NCBI RefSeq assembly: GCF_000271405.2
Contig: NC_018081.1
Coordinates: forward strand, 518,501 to 582,500
Source of the DNA: Enterococcus hirae ATCC 9790
Lineage (GTDB): Bacteria > Bacillota > Bacilli > Lactobacillales > Enterococcaceae
DNA: 64,000 nucleotides
Direction: 5' to 3'
Shown one piece after another: positions 25,707 through 33,798 of this stretch (position 1 is the stretch's first letter; each line of letters opens with the position of its first letter). The position numbers and the translations under genes were made by a program. Below the pieces are notes generated by a model that worked only from the letters and a program-made list of their open reading frames with translations, did no database searches and was not told where the DNA came from.

Positions 25707-27095
25707 ATGATTCGAAATCAAAATCCAGTCTTTGATTACACAAAAGAACCTTCGAGAGATATTCTTTGCATCGATTGTAAGTCGTTTTATGCTTCTGTTG
25801 AGTGTGCCGAACGTCATTTAGATCCTCTAACAACCAAACTCGTCGTCATGTCCTATCCGTCAGGGAAAACCGATGAACGAGGTAGTGGCTTGATCTTAGC
25901 TGCTAGTCCAGCTGCAAAAAAAGCCTATCATATTACAAATATCAGTCGAGCAAGGGATTTACCCTTTCCCTATCCCGACGATCTTTATATGGTCCCTCCA
26001 CGAATGGCTTACTACATGAAAAAAAATACCGAAATAAATGCTATTTATAAAAAGTACGTGGATGAAGAGAATCACCATGTCTATTCTGTTGATGAAAGCT
26101 TTCTTGATGTCACCAACAGCTTGAAACTTTTTAAAGTCAAAAGTGCTTGGGAATTAGCTGAAATCATCTACCGGGATGTCTACCAACAAACAGGAATCCA
26201 TACAACTATTGGGATTGGTGATAACCCACTACTAGCTAAGTTAGCGTTGGATAACGGTTCTAAAGGAAAAGAGCGAATGGCCGAATGGCGCTATGCAGAT
26301 GTAGCAGACAATGTTTGGCGTATTCCTTCTCTCACCGATTTTTGGGGAATTGGTCATCAGACAGCGAAACGGCTCAAACGACTGGGGATTCATTCTGTTT
26401 ATGATTTAGCTCATGCGGATTATTACCAATTAAAAGAAAAATTCGGAGTGATTGGCACCCAGCTTTTTGCCCATGCTTGGGGAATTGATCGAAGTTTTTT
26501 AGGAGAAGACTATACCCCCAAATCAAAAAGTATTGGGAATAGTCAAATTTTGAATCGTGATTATACAAGGCGTGAAGAACTTGAAATCGTTCTTAAAGAA
26601 ATGGCTGATCAAGTCGGAACTCGTCTGCGGCGTGAACATGCGAAAGCGCAAGTTGTTAGCTTGTGGATGGGCTACTCTTTAGGTTATCGAGATCGTCTAG
26701 GGAAAACTGGATTTCATCAACAACTAAAAGTGGAGCCGACAAATTCTAGTCATGAACTCAGTCTCATTTTATTGAATCTTTTTCGTAAACATTACCAGCA
26801 TCAAGACATTCGCAGTGTCGGTGTCAACTGCTCCAAACTAATTTACACAGACAGTCTGCAATTGAATCTATTTGCAGATCCCGATGAACAAGTCAACGAT
26901 GCCAAAATCGATTTTGTCGTTGATCGTATTCGCCAAAAATATGGGTTCAGTGCAATTGTCCATGCCCATAGCTTATTAGAAGGTGGCCGTGCGATCGCAA
27001 GGAGTTCACTCGTTGGCGGACACGCTGGTGGTCATGCCGGTATTGAAGGTGAGGGCTATGCGTCGAACAAAAAAAGAATTTCTCGACTACAATGA
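25707..27095 (+). CDS. Y-family DNA polymerase (UvrX/UmuC-like)
   Basis: A 462-residue protein with the Y-family signatures: CIDCKSFYASVECAERHLDPL near the N-terminus (metal-binding Asp and steric gate), YSVDESFLDVTNS (catalytic acidic residues) and GIGDNPLLAKLALDNGSK. It resembles the UvrX/ImpB/MucB/SamB branch found in Firmicutes chromosomes and mobile elements, rather than DinB. The ATG at 25707 lies 8 bases after AAGAGG; a GTG at 25698 is an alternative. The LexA box indicates SOS induction. Translesion polymerases bypass damaged bases at the cost of errors. It overlaps the next gene by 38 bases. Confidence 0.9.
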   Translation: MIRNQNPVFDYTKEPSRDILCIDCKSFYASVECAERHLDPLTTKLVVMSYPSGKTDERGSGLILAASPAAKKAYHITNISRARDLPFPYPDDLYMVPPRMAYYMKKNTEINAIYKKYVDEENHHVYSVDESFLDVTNSLKLFKVKSAWELAEIIYRDVYQQTGIHTTIGIGDNPLLAKLALDNGSKGKERMAEWRYADVADNVWRIPSLTDFWGIGHQTAKRLKRLGIHSVYDLAHADYYQLKEKFGVIGTQLFAHAWGIDRSFLGEDYTPKSKSIGNSQILNRDYTRREELEIVLKEMADQVGTRLRREHAKAQVVSLWMGYSLGYRDRLGKTGFHQQLKVEPTNSSHELSLILLNLFRKHYQHQDIRSVGVNCSKLIYTDSLQLNLFADPDEQVNDAKIDFVVDRIRQKYGFSAIVHAHSLLEGGRAIARSSLVGGHAGGHAGIEGEGYASNKKRISRLQ

Positions 27096-27555
27096 ATACC
27101 GAGATCGCCCATTCGGATTAAAATGGGGCACCGCATTCGCTATGGAAGAGCTAGTCACTGGGATCAAAAAAAATGAAGCGTGGGCAGTGAAAGAGATTCG
27201 TCCGTTGGAACAAATGTCTCGAGAAGAAATGGATAGTGTTTTATTAGAGGCTTTTCTTTACCATAAAAAAGTAAGTCTGCAATTAAATACCAAAGATGAA
27301 TTTGGCCGCTACTTAGATAGCATCGAGGGTTTCTTTACTGGTGAAGCTTATCACGACTATTTTATCCTTGAAGAACAGACCGTTCACTGGTGTGACGTCC
27401 GACATGTTCAAATAAAACAGGAAGATAAGTGGTTTGATGTTTCCTATTTTCCCCAGTCAGTCACACAACATGAAACGTTAAGTAACCGAAGTCTTAACGA
27501 AGAGATCGTTCCGATCAAAGATGAATTTTACCAAAGTTTTCCTGAAGAAGAGTAG
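27058..27555 (+). CDS. YolD-like protein
   Basis: A 165-residue protein starting MRRTKKEFLDYNEYRDRPFGLKWGTAFAM at 27058 with GAAGGTGAGG upstream, inside the end of the polymerase gene. 'DRPFxxKWxTAFAM' followed by a beta-rich domain (about residues 75-120) is typical of YolD-like proteins encoded next to UvrX-type polymerases. They are regarded as accessory (UmuD-like) partners of Y-family polymerases, though the mechanism is not settled. Confidence 0.75.
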   Translation: MRRTKKEFLDYNEYRDRPFGLKWGTAFAMEELVTGIKKNEAWAVKEIRPLEQMSREEMDSVLLEAFLYHKKVSLQLNTKDEFGRYLDSIEGFFTGEAYHDYFILEEQTVHWCDVRHVQIKQEDKWFDVSYFPQSVTQHETLSNRSLNEEIVPIKDEFYQSFPEEE

Positions 27556-27614
27556 CGTTTTGTCATTGATCAGCATAAAATGCCTATTTCATTAAACTAG
27601 AAAGAAGTGATTTT

Positions 27615-27860
27615 TTGAAAACAGTCCATCAACATTTTGAAACGATCGCTATCACTGCGTTTATTGCCAAACAAGAAATCATTGTCCGCTGTAAGGATAA
27701 CAACACTTATCGAGGATTTGTCCAACGAGACATGACAGAAAAAGGATTTTCCTTAGATGAGCAATTGATTCATTGGGTGGACATCGTTGAAATCCAATTG
27801 ACCGATCAATACTTTCACTTTTGGGAAGATATTTTACATCTAAAGGAACCGACATCCTAA
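27615..27860 (+). CDS. Small YolD-like domain protein
   Basis: An 81-residue frame starting at TTG 27615 with AAAGAAGTG upstream. Its core (KQEIIVRCKDNNTYRGFVQR, then LDEQLIHWVDIVEIQLTD) resembles the beta domain of the preceding gene, where the matching part reads LEEQTVHWCDVRHVQI. It appears to be a diverged duplicate lacking the N-terminal helix region. The TTG start makes the exact beginning uncertain. Confidence 0.6.
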   Translation: MKTVHQHFETIAITAFIAKQEIIVRCKDNNTYRGFVQRDMTEKGFSLDEQLIHWVDIVEIQLTDQYFHFWEDILHLKEPTS

Positions 27861-27993
27861 CAAAGCCATATAATTGGAACACCTAATCCTATTATATGGA
27901 ACGCATGGACTCCCCCCAAAAAACGTACAAGTCTTCTCGTAAGCGATAAACCTTTGATTATACGGATAAACTGCTCGTCCGTTTCATACTACA

Positions 27994-28037
27994 GCAAAAA
28001 ATCTCAAAACCGCAAAAATGGTTTTGAGATTTTTTGC
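27994..28037. terminator. Strong bidirectional terminator
   Basis: Perfect 18-base stem (GCAAAAAATCTCAAAACC with its complement) around an 8-base loop, between the convergent SOS cassette and glycoside locus. A further perfect inverted repeat CCATATAAT/ATTATATGG lies at about 27867-27900. Confidence 0.88.
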
Positions 28038-28124
28038 TTATGTCTAGGATGAATCAGTGAATCATTACTTAACGATCCAACTGTCTTTTTTTCAGTTGAC
28101 AATGTAAAGTAACTGACTGCTTTT

Positions 28125-29705
28125 TCAATTTAGATATTTTTCGATCAAGTACGCTGGCGTACAGCTCCACGCATGGCAATAACTACTGATGATCGGGCTG
28201 CCATAAGGAGAAAAATCTGGTTCTTCTGGTTTAAAAGCTTCCCAAAAAGTGTCTGCTCCCAGCTGAATCATTTTGCCCCAATAGTTTTTCATTAACTGGA
28301 TAGCTTCTTCTTGAAGTCCAGCTACAAATAACGCTTCGACTACATGATGATACATATAAGGTGTAGCAATCCCTGTGATCGGAAAATGATGAGCAATCAT
28401 CGTCTCCAAAATTTCTCGATTCATTGGTTGATCAAAGACCTCTGCTAAAACCATCCAAACTTGACTCGCCACATTGATTTCTCCGGTTGTTTCAATAATA
28501 AACTGCTTTTGTTCTTCATCAAATAATTGTTGCTTCGCAAACGCAATCAGTTTCTCTGTTGTTTCTTGGTAATGACTCAGTTGTGGATCTTTCATTTGTT
28601 CTGCCAACTGGTTGAATCGTTTCATCGCATAGATCAACACTGCTTGCCCTGCTGTACTCTTTTCAAACTCATTCGACCAGTCAATAAATACTGGCCACTC
28701 TTCTAACAAATTCAGGCGTCCCTCTTCATCGACACATGTCAGTGCTAGTTCCATCTGCTTTTTCGCTACTGGATATAAATCCTGCAAGACAACTGAATCT
28801 TTCGTCTGATGGTAAAAATCAGCTAAGATCACTGCAAAAAACAAACTATAGTCGAATAAAAACGTATCATCTGGCGTCAATTGCGGGGCTGTGAAAACAT
28901 TGGCTGGAATCTTCCCTTCACTGGTCGTCATCCCACCAAATAAATAAAGACAACGTTTCGTTAAAGCTAAATCACCGAAAGTCGCATAATTCGCTAACGC
29001 TTGTAAACGTAAATCACCAATCCATAATCGGCGATCTCGTTTGGGCCCATCTTCAAAGACTTCTTGCATGCAATCAAATAATGTTTTAACAGAAACTTGG
29101 TAGATGGAAGCAAGTTCTTCATCAGCGATCACAGGCTTTGGTAATTGGTCGAGTGACACACAACTTTCTGCGATAAAAAGCGGATCAGAAAAACTAGCTT
29201 GCCACTTGGGTGAAGTATCTAACACCTTTAGCTCAATATAACGACAGCTATATCTTCTTGGTAATTCTAAACGTGCCGGTAAAACATCTAGATGGATAAA
29301 TTCTTCTTGAATCCAAGACTTTGACAACCAACCATCATATGCACTAGAATCTGCCGCAAGTTCAGCGGGTACTTCTGCAAATTTCAGTTGTAAATATAAG
29401 GGCGCATCCATTGGCGAACCAACCGAGTCAATGGACAGACTAAAATGCCCAACATAATGATCCCCTAAATCTAAGATAATCGCTTCATCCCTTTTTAAAG
29501 TATAATCAGCTAGTTGTGTGATTTCTTTGTCACTGTTAATTGCTGAATACCCATTCAAACCATGTGGGTCTTCAACGACTTCAGTGATTGCTACTGGTTC
29601 GATCTTCGTTTTCAGGAGATTTGGTACATGTTGTTGTGCTTTGGTTAACAGTGCCTCGTCCTTTTCCCAACGCACATCTTGATTGATTTGAAAAGTAAAT
29701 GCCAT
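28125..29705 (-). CDS. GH78-like (alpha-L-rhamnosidase-related) glycosidase 1
   Basis: A 526-residue protein without a signal peptide, hence cytoplasmic. The six-hairpin (alpha/alpha)6 domain begins near residue 190 and has the GH78-type motif EDGPKRDRRLWIGD near residue 220, then FLFDYSLFFAVILADFY and a C-terminal WGKMIQLGADTFWEAF and SYCHAWSCTPAYL. The usual RDER motif reads RDRR here, so substrate or mechanism may differ from known rhamnosidases. It is downstream of the transporter gene in one transcript. Confidence 0.75.
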   Translation of the reverse strand: MAFTFQINQDVRWEKDEALLTKAQQHVPNLLKTKIEPVAITEVVEDPHGLNGYSAINSDKEITQLADYTLKRDEAIILDLGDHYVGHFSLSIDSVGSPMDAPLYLQLKFAEVPAELAADSSAYDGWLSKSWIQEEFIHLDVLPARLELPRRYSCRYIELKVLDTSPKWQASFSDPLFIAESCVSLDQLPKPVIADEELASIYQVSVKTLFDCMQEVFEDGPKRDRRLWIGDLRLQALANYATFGDLALTKRCLYLFGGMTTSEGKIPANVFTAPQLTPDDTFLFDYSLFFAVILADFYHQTKDSVVLQDLYPVAKKQMELALTCVDEEGRLNLLEEWPVFIDWSNEFEKSTAGQAVLIYAMKRFNQLAEQMKDPQLSHYQETTEKLIAFAKQQLFDEEQKQFIIETTGEINVASQVWMVLAEVFDQPMNREILETMIAHHFPITGIATPYMYHHVVEALFVAGLQEEAIQLMKNYWGKMIQLGADTFWEAFKPEEPDFSPYGSPIISSYCHAWSCTPAYLIEKYLN

Positions 29706-29723
29706 TTTGCTTTCTCCTCTTCT

Positions 29724-31055
29724 TTACTTGGTGAACGATGCAGTCATTTTTCCTTCAGCCAACTCTTTATCCACCGGATCAATCACTGGGTATTTTTTCT
29801 GTAGACGCATCATGATTACTCCAGCAATTGTTGCTACTAAAACGATTCCCGCAAAGCCAAACATAGACGTCTGGATACGATCAGGAGCAACTAAGTAAGG
29901 GGTAACAAAAGCAAATAATCCACAACACATTCTTGAAAAACCATTGATGAACCCTTGAAGTGAAGCTCGTGTTTCTGCTGGGAAAGATTCTTGTGTCCAC
30001 ACTTTGTAGATTGCTTCTCCGGCTAGTGGATTCCCAAAATTATAAAAAGCAATTGTGATCGCTAATGCAATAAATCCTGCACCACCACCGATCAATGCCA
30101 TACCTAACATTGCGCCAAATTGAACGACTGCCCCAATAAAGAAAGCTTTGTTTCTAAATTTACCACCTGCAACAGAGGCAAATGCAATCGTTGTTGCTAA
30201 AGAAATCACATTCAACCCGATCCCTAATCCTGTAGCTTGTGCTTGACTAGCTCCGGCATTTGTCAAAGCATAGGTTTGAAATTGTCCCCAAGTATTCGCT
30301 AAGAGGTTCCAACACACATAAAAAATCAAGATAGCGGCGAAAAAGCCAAGGTATTTTTGTTTGTTTTCCCCAAATAGTACTGTCTTGAAAGAAACTTCTT
30401 TCGAGTCGCTTGTCACTTTGGTCATTGCTTGTCGAGCAGCTCCGGCTTCATGAAATTGTCTAAACTTAGGTGAAAGTGTCCGCCATAACCAAGTGATCAC
30501 TGCAAACGTAAATAAGATGGCAAAAACAATTCTTGCTCCTAACACACCTTCGATTCCCGATAAAAGAAACGAACAGATGTAAGAAATGAATATCCCCACC
30601 TGCCAAAAAATCTGTGTGGAAGAAATCAAACGAGCAGAAGTATGCTCATCAGGTGCATCATGAGAAACAACGGTCAAACTTAATGGTAAGTCTGCTCCAG
30701 ATGCTACGCCCATGATAATCACGCCTAATAAGAGCATTGGGAAACTTGTGGCTAGAATACAGACCGCAGCTCCGATCGCGTAAAACAAATTGATCCAGTT
30801 AAATGAACGGATCAAGCCAAATGCTTTTGATATCTGTCCGGTAAACAGCGATCCGAAAGCGATTGCAAAAGTTAGCCCGCCAGAAACGATCCCGACTTGT
30901 CCAGTTGTCAGCTCTAGTCCCTTTTGCCAAACGGGAATCGTCGCTGAGAGTCCAACAATACAGCCAGATCCAAGCATGGAGCCAATTCCAGCAGCGACAG
31001 CTAGAGGCGAATACTCTTTGACCGTGGTAGTAGTTGATGCCTGTTGTTTCTTCAT
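29724..31055 (-). CDS. MFS transporter of the glycoside locus
   Basis: A 443-residue protein with 12 hydrophobic segments. The start at 31055 (MKKQQASTTT) follows AAGGAG by 8 bases. It is 18 bases upstream of the GH78-like gene, so it probably imports the glycoside or its breakdown product. The C-terminal half contains the amphipathic loop and 'GNPLAGEAIYKVW' segment; no substrate-specific motif was recognised. Confidence 0.75.
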   Translation of the reverse strand: MKKQQASTTTTVKEYSPLAVAAGIGSMLGSGCIVGLSATIPVWQKGLELTTGQVGIVSGGLTFAIAFGSLFTGQISKAFGLIRSFNWINLFYAIGAAVCILATSFPMLLLGVIIMGVASGADLPLSLTVVSHDAPDEHTSARLISSTQIFWQVGIFISYICSFLLSGIEGVLGARIVFAILFTFAVITWLWRTLSPKFRQFHEAGAARQAMTKVTSDSKEVSFKTVLFGENKQKYLGFFAAILIFYVCWNLLANTWGQFQTYALTNAGASQAQATGLGIGLNVISLATTIAFASVAGGKFRNKAFFIGAVVQFGAMLGMALIGGGAGFIALAITIAFYNFGNPLAGEAIYKVWTQESFPAETRASLQGFINGFSRMCCGLFAFVTPYLVAPDRIQTSMFGFAGIVLVATIAGVIMMRLQKKYPVIDPVDKELAEGKMTASFTK

Positions 31056-31357
31056 AAAAAACACTCCTTAAAATAAGTTTTATAAGTTCGAACAGTTAGA
31101 ATTGTAAACGTATGAATTACTCAGGACTATAGCAAAAAAAGTGTTCTTTTTATCCAAATCACATTCGTATGCTTCAGCGAATCAAACAAGCGATTCTTTT
31201 TCGAACATTCAGGAAACGAAAAGAAGGTTCACACTTATCCAATACATTTGGAATACGCTTTCGTTAATCTTCGCTTTTCATTGCCAGTTCATGATTGGTC
31301 AAATCTTTTTTACAGATCACCTGAGAAAAAGGACTCGTTGCATCACAACTGCCTATT
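31056..31357. other. Intergenic region between MFS gene and AraC regulator 1
   Basis: About 300 bases, AT-rich, without a convincing gene. It contains the MFS promoter region and a sequence at 31102-31116 (TTGTAAACGTATGAA) that fits the catabolite-responsive element consensus WTGNAANCGNWNNCW with one mismatch. No terminator with a clear T run was recognised for the AraC gene ending at 31358. Confidence 0.4.
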
Positions 31358-32329
31358 CTATTTTTTTAACAGACTATCTTTGAGTTCTTTAGGTGTCAGT
31401 TCTGTGTATTTTCCGACTAATTTGTACAAAGAAGCAAGAGTTTCAAAACCAAGTTCATACGAGATTTCTTCAAAAGTTTTATTCGTTTCTCTCATCAACT
31501 CGATCATCGTTTTATACCGCAAAGAATTGATCAATTCTTGGAAAGAACTCCCTGTTTCTTTTTTCAATTTATTACTTAAATAATTTGCATTATAACCAAA
31601 ATGTTTCGCTAGATTTTTCAGTGTCAGTTTTCGAAAATGAAGATCGATATATCGTAAAATCTCTAATAATTCCTGATTCTCACGTTGCGTAACATATTCT
31701 TCTAAATCACGGGTAAGTTCGATCAATAGTAAAGACAATCTCAGATTCAGTGCCCGCATATAATAGTCTTGTTTGTTGTAATATTCCAAAATCATTTTGT
31801 GCAATAACCCTTGCACTTCTAAGTTATCACCACAATGAAAATGGATAAATTCATCATGTTTTCCTTTTTCCTGCGAAGCATTTAATAGAAATTCATTGAC
31901 CAATCCACGTGACTTCACCATATTGATCACGATGTCAGTCGTAATCGATTCCCCTTTCAATAAAATATTGATCAAAAGGTCTTCCTCTTCTAAAGGATCG
32001 ATACGCTGAACGATTTCTTTGTCTAATAACAGCAATTCACCTTCTTTCAAGTGAATTTTCTTATCGTTGACATATTGGACACATGAACCAGACAACATAT
32101 AGTTAAATTCAACAAATCCATGCGTATGTGCAGGCATTTCAGCGTAACGATGATGTTTATTGATAAAGATATTACCCTCTTTGAAAAATTGGTTTTTGGG
32201 CATTTTAGGTACTGCGACTGTCTCATAGGGCAACTGTTGGTCATTGATATTTTGACCATCAATTTGTTGTCGACATTCAATTTCGTTATTTTCCATCAAA
32301 AATATTTTTAGTTGCTCAAAGGTAAACAC
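31358..32329 (-). CDS. AraC family transcriptional regulator 1
   Basis: A 323-residue protein with an N-terminal cupin-like sensing domain (around HRYAEMPAHTHGFVEFNYML) and a C-terminal double helix-turn-helix (LAKHFGYNANYLSNKLKKETG and FEEISYELGFETLASLYKL). The start is taken as GTG 32329, 6 bases after GGGGAGG; an in-frame ATG at 32353 has no ribosome site. It sits between the two transporter/GH78 pairs and is a paralogue of the broken regulator at 36254. It probably senses the sugar substrate. Confidence 0.85.
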   Translation of the reverse strand: MFTFEQLKIFLMENNEIECRQQIDGQNINDQQLPYETVAVPKMPKNQFFKEGNIFINKHHRYAEMPAHTHGFVEFNYMLSGSCVQYVNDKKIHLKEGELLLLDKEIVQRIDPLEEEDLLINILLKGESITTDIVINMVKSRGLVNEFLLNASQEKGKHDEFIHFHCGDNLEVQGLLHKMILEYYNKQDYYMRALNLRLSLLLIELTRDLEEYVTQRENQELLEILRYIDLHFRKLTLKNLAKHFGYNANYLSNKLKKETGSSFQELINSLRYKTMIELMRETNKTFEEISYELGFETLASLYKLVGKYTELTPKELKDSLLKK

Positions 32330-32440
32330 TGGCATCCTCCCCTTTTTCTTCATTTTCAGTTAGCTTTTCGTCAATAGCAACCAGATCTTTTAGGTAATTA
32401 GGTAACTATCTTTCAGTCTAACGAACGAAAAAGCAGCAAA

Positions 32441-33781
32441 TCAACCAATGGAAGGTTTTTCCTTAGTCGTAACAAATAAATAGTTCGCTGGATAACCGAT
32501 TTGGAAAACACCGAGCGTGATTAGATAAAAAACAAGTGGTACTACAAAAGTAGAGAAAATAATGCCAAATGATGCGCTAGATAATTGCGCCTGATTCGCT
32601 ACATAGCCTGTATAGCTCAAAACAAATCCTGGGATAGCTCCACCAATCGCCATCGCAAATTTCATGATAAAAGAATTCAATGAAGCGATCAGCGCTGCTG
32701 TTTCAATTCCCAACTCGTGTTTTATTTGATCCACGTTATCAGCAGATAAACTATACTGCAAAGTATTGGTTAGCCCTAAGCCAACTTGGACAGCAAGATA
32801 AGCCCCTAAGAAAATCATTTTCGATTGATGCACGCCGATCATCACGATCATCGCTAAACAGAGTAAAGATAATGCGCCAACATATACTTTTTTCTTCCCC
32901 CATCGCTTAGATAAACTAGGGACCAACACACCTGCTCCTAAAGCACCAAACAGTCCTAAAAAACTAGCGAAACTTAGCAATTTTGTGTCATTCAAAATAT
33001 AGTTCAAATAATACAAAAGCGATCCACTAAAGATATTGCTTGCGGCGGTAATAAAAAGCATACTGATAAATAGGGTCATCACTGGACGAATTTTTAAGAT
33101 AGCAAGCGCTTCTTTATAAGAATAGCCGCGCTCTTGCGATAATTCAGCGGGCTCTTCATTCCCTCTTTCTTTTAGTGCTAATGTACCAAAAATCGTGAAG
33201 AACAAGACGACTAGTACCGTTCCGACAATCAACAAGGTATACCCAGAAAGCCCATTATTGTAAGCGGAAAGGATCAACGGTGCCAAAATATTCAAACAAG
33301 TAGGTCCTACTGTATACGACACACCTTTTATGGACGACAAGATGTTTCGATCGGCTTCTTGATCGGTTAATACGGGGATCAAACTATTTAATGGGATATC
33401 CATTAAATCAAAAGTGATACCTAACAAAATATAAGAAATATAGATAACGACGATTTTTTGACTAGTAAAAAGTAACGGTGCAAACCAAACGAGTAAATAG
33501 TTGATACAACAAATCACTGTTCCCAGCACCAAAATCGGGCGATATTTGCCAAAGCGTGTCACTGGGAAACGATCGATCAAAAAACCTAATAAAGGATCAC
33601 TGAAACCATCAAGTAGTCTGGAGACCAGAAAAAGCGTACTAACTACAGCAGGATTAATGCCAATTACATCGGTATAAAAAATCAAAAGGTACGTATTCAA
33701 CAACGTCATCACTGGGATATTTCCGAGATTTGTTAAAGCAAAACCAATTTTTTCCTTTACACTGATTCGTGTTTGTTGCAT
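32441..33781 (-). CDS. Glycoside-pentoside-hexuronide (GPH) family sugar:cation symporter
   Basis: A 446-residue, 12-span transporter. The N-terminus (KEKIGFALTNLGNIPVMTLLNTYLLIFYTDVIG) and 'SRLLDGFSDPLLGFLIDR' are characteristic of the GPH/MelB-like family. The start at 33781 (MQQTRISV) is supported by AGGAGAGG upstream; ATG 33802 lies closer to the upstream gene without a site. It lies 17 bases after the second GH78-like gene and likely imports its substrate. Confidence 0.82.
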   Translation of the reverse strand: MQQTRISVKEKIGFALTNLGNIPVMTLLNTYLLIFYTDVIGINPAVVSTLFLVSRLLDGFSDPLLGFLIDRFPVTRFGKYRPILVLGTVICCINYLLVWFAPLLFTSQKIVVIYISYILLGITFDLMDIPLNSLIPVLTDQEADRNILSSIKGVSYTVGPTCLNILAPLILSAYNNGLSGYTLLIVGTVLVVLFFTIFGTLALKERGNEEPAELSQERGYSYKEALAILKIRPVMTLFISMLFITAASNIFSGSLLYYLNYILNDTKLLSFASFLGLFGALGAGVLVPSLSKRWGKKKVYVGALSLLCLAMIVMIGVHQSKMIFLGAYLAVQVGLGLTNTLQYSLSADNVDQIKHELGIETAALIASLNSFIMKFAMAIGGAIPGFVLSYTGYVANQAQLSSASFGIIFSTFVVPLVFYLITLGVFQIGYPANYLFVTTKEKPSIG

Positions 33782-33798
33782 TCCAATCCTCTCCTTTT

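Noticed and set aside
31141..31583. 80- and 111-residue plus-strand frames around the AraC regulator 1 end
   Set aside because: No ribosome sites, composition of random AT-rich translation, and overlap with the regulator on the opposite strand.
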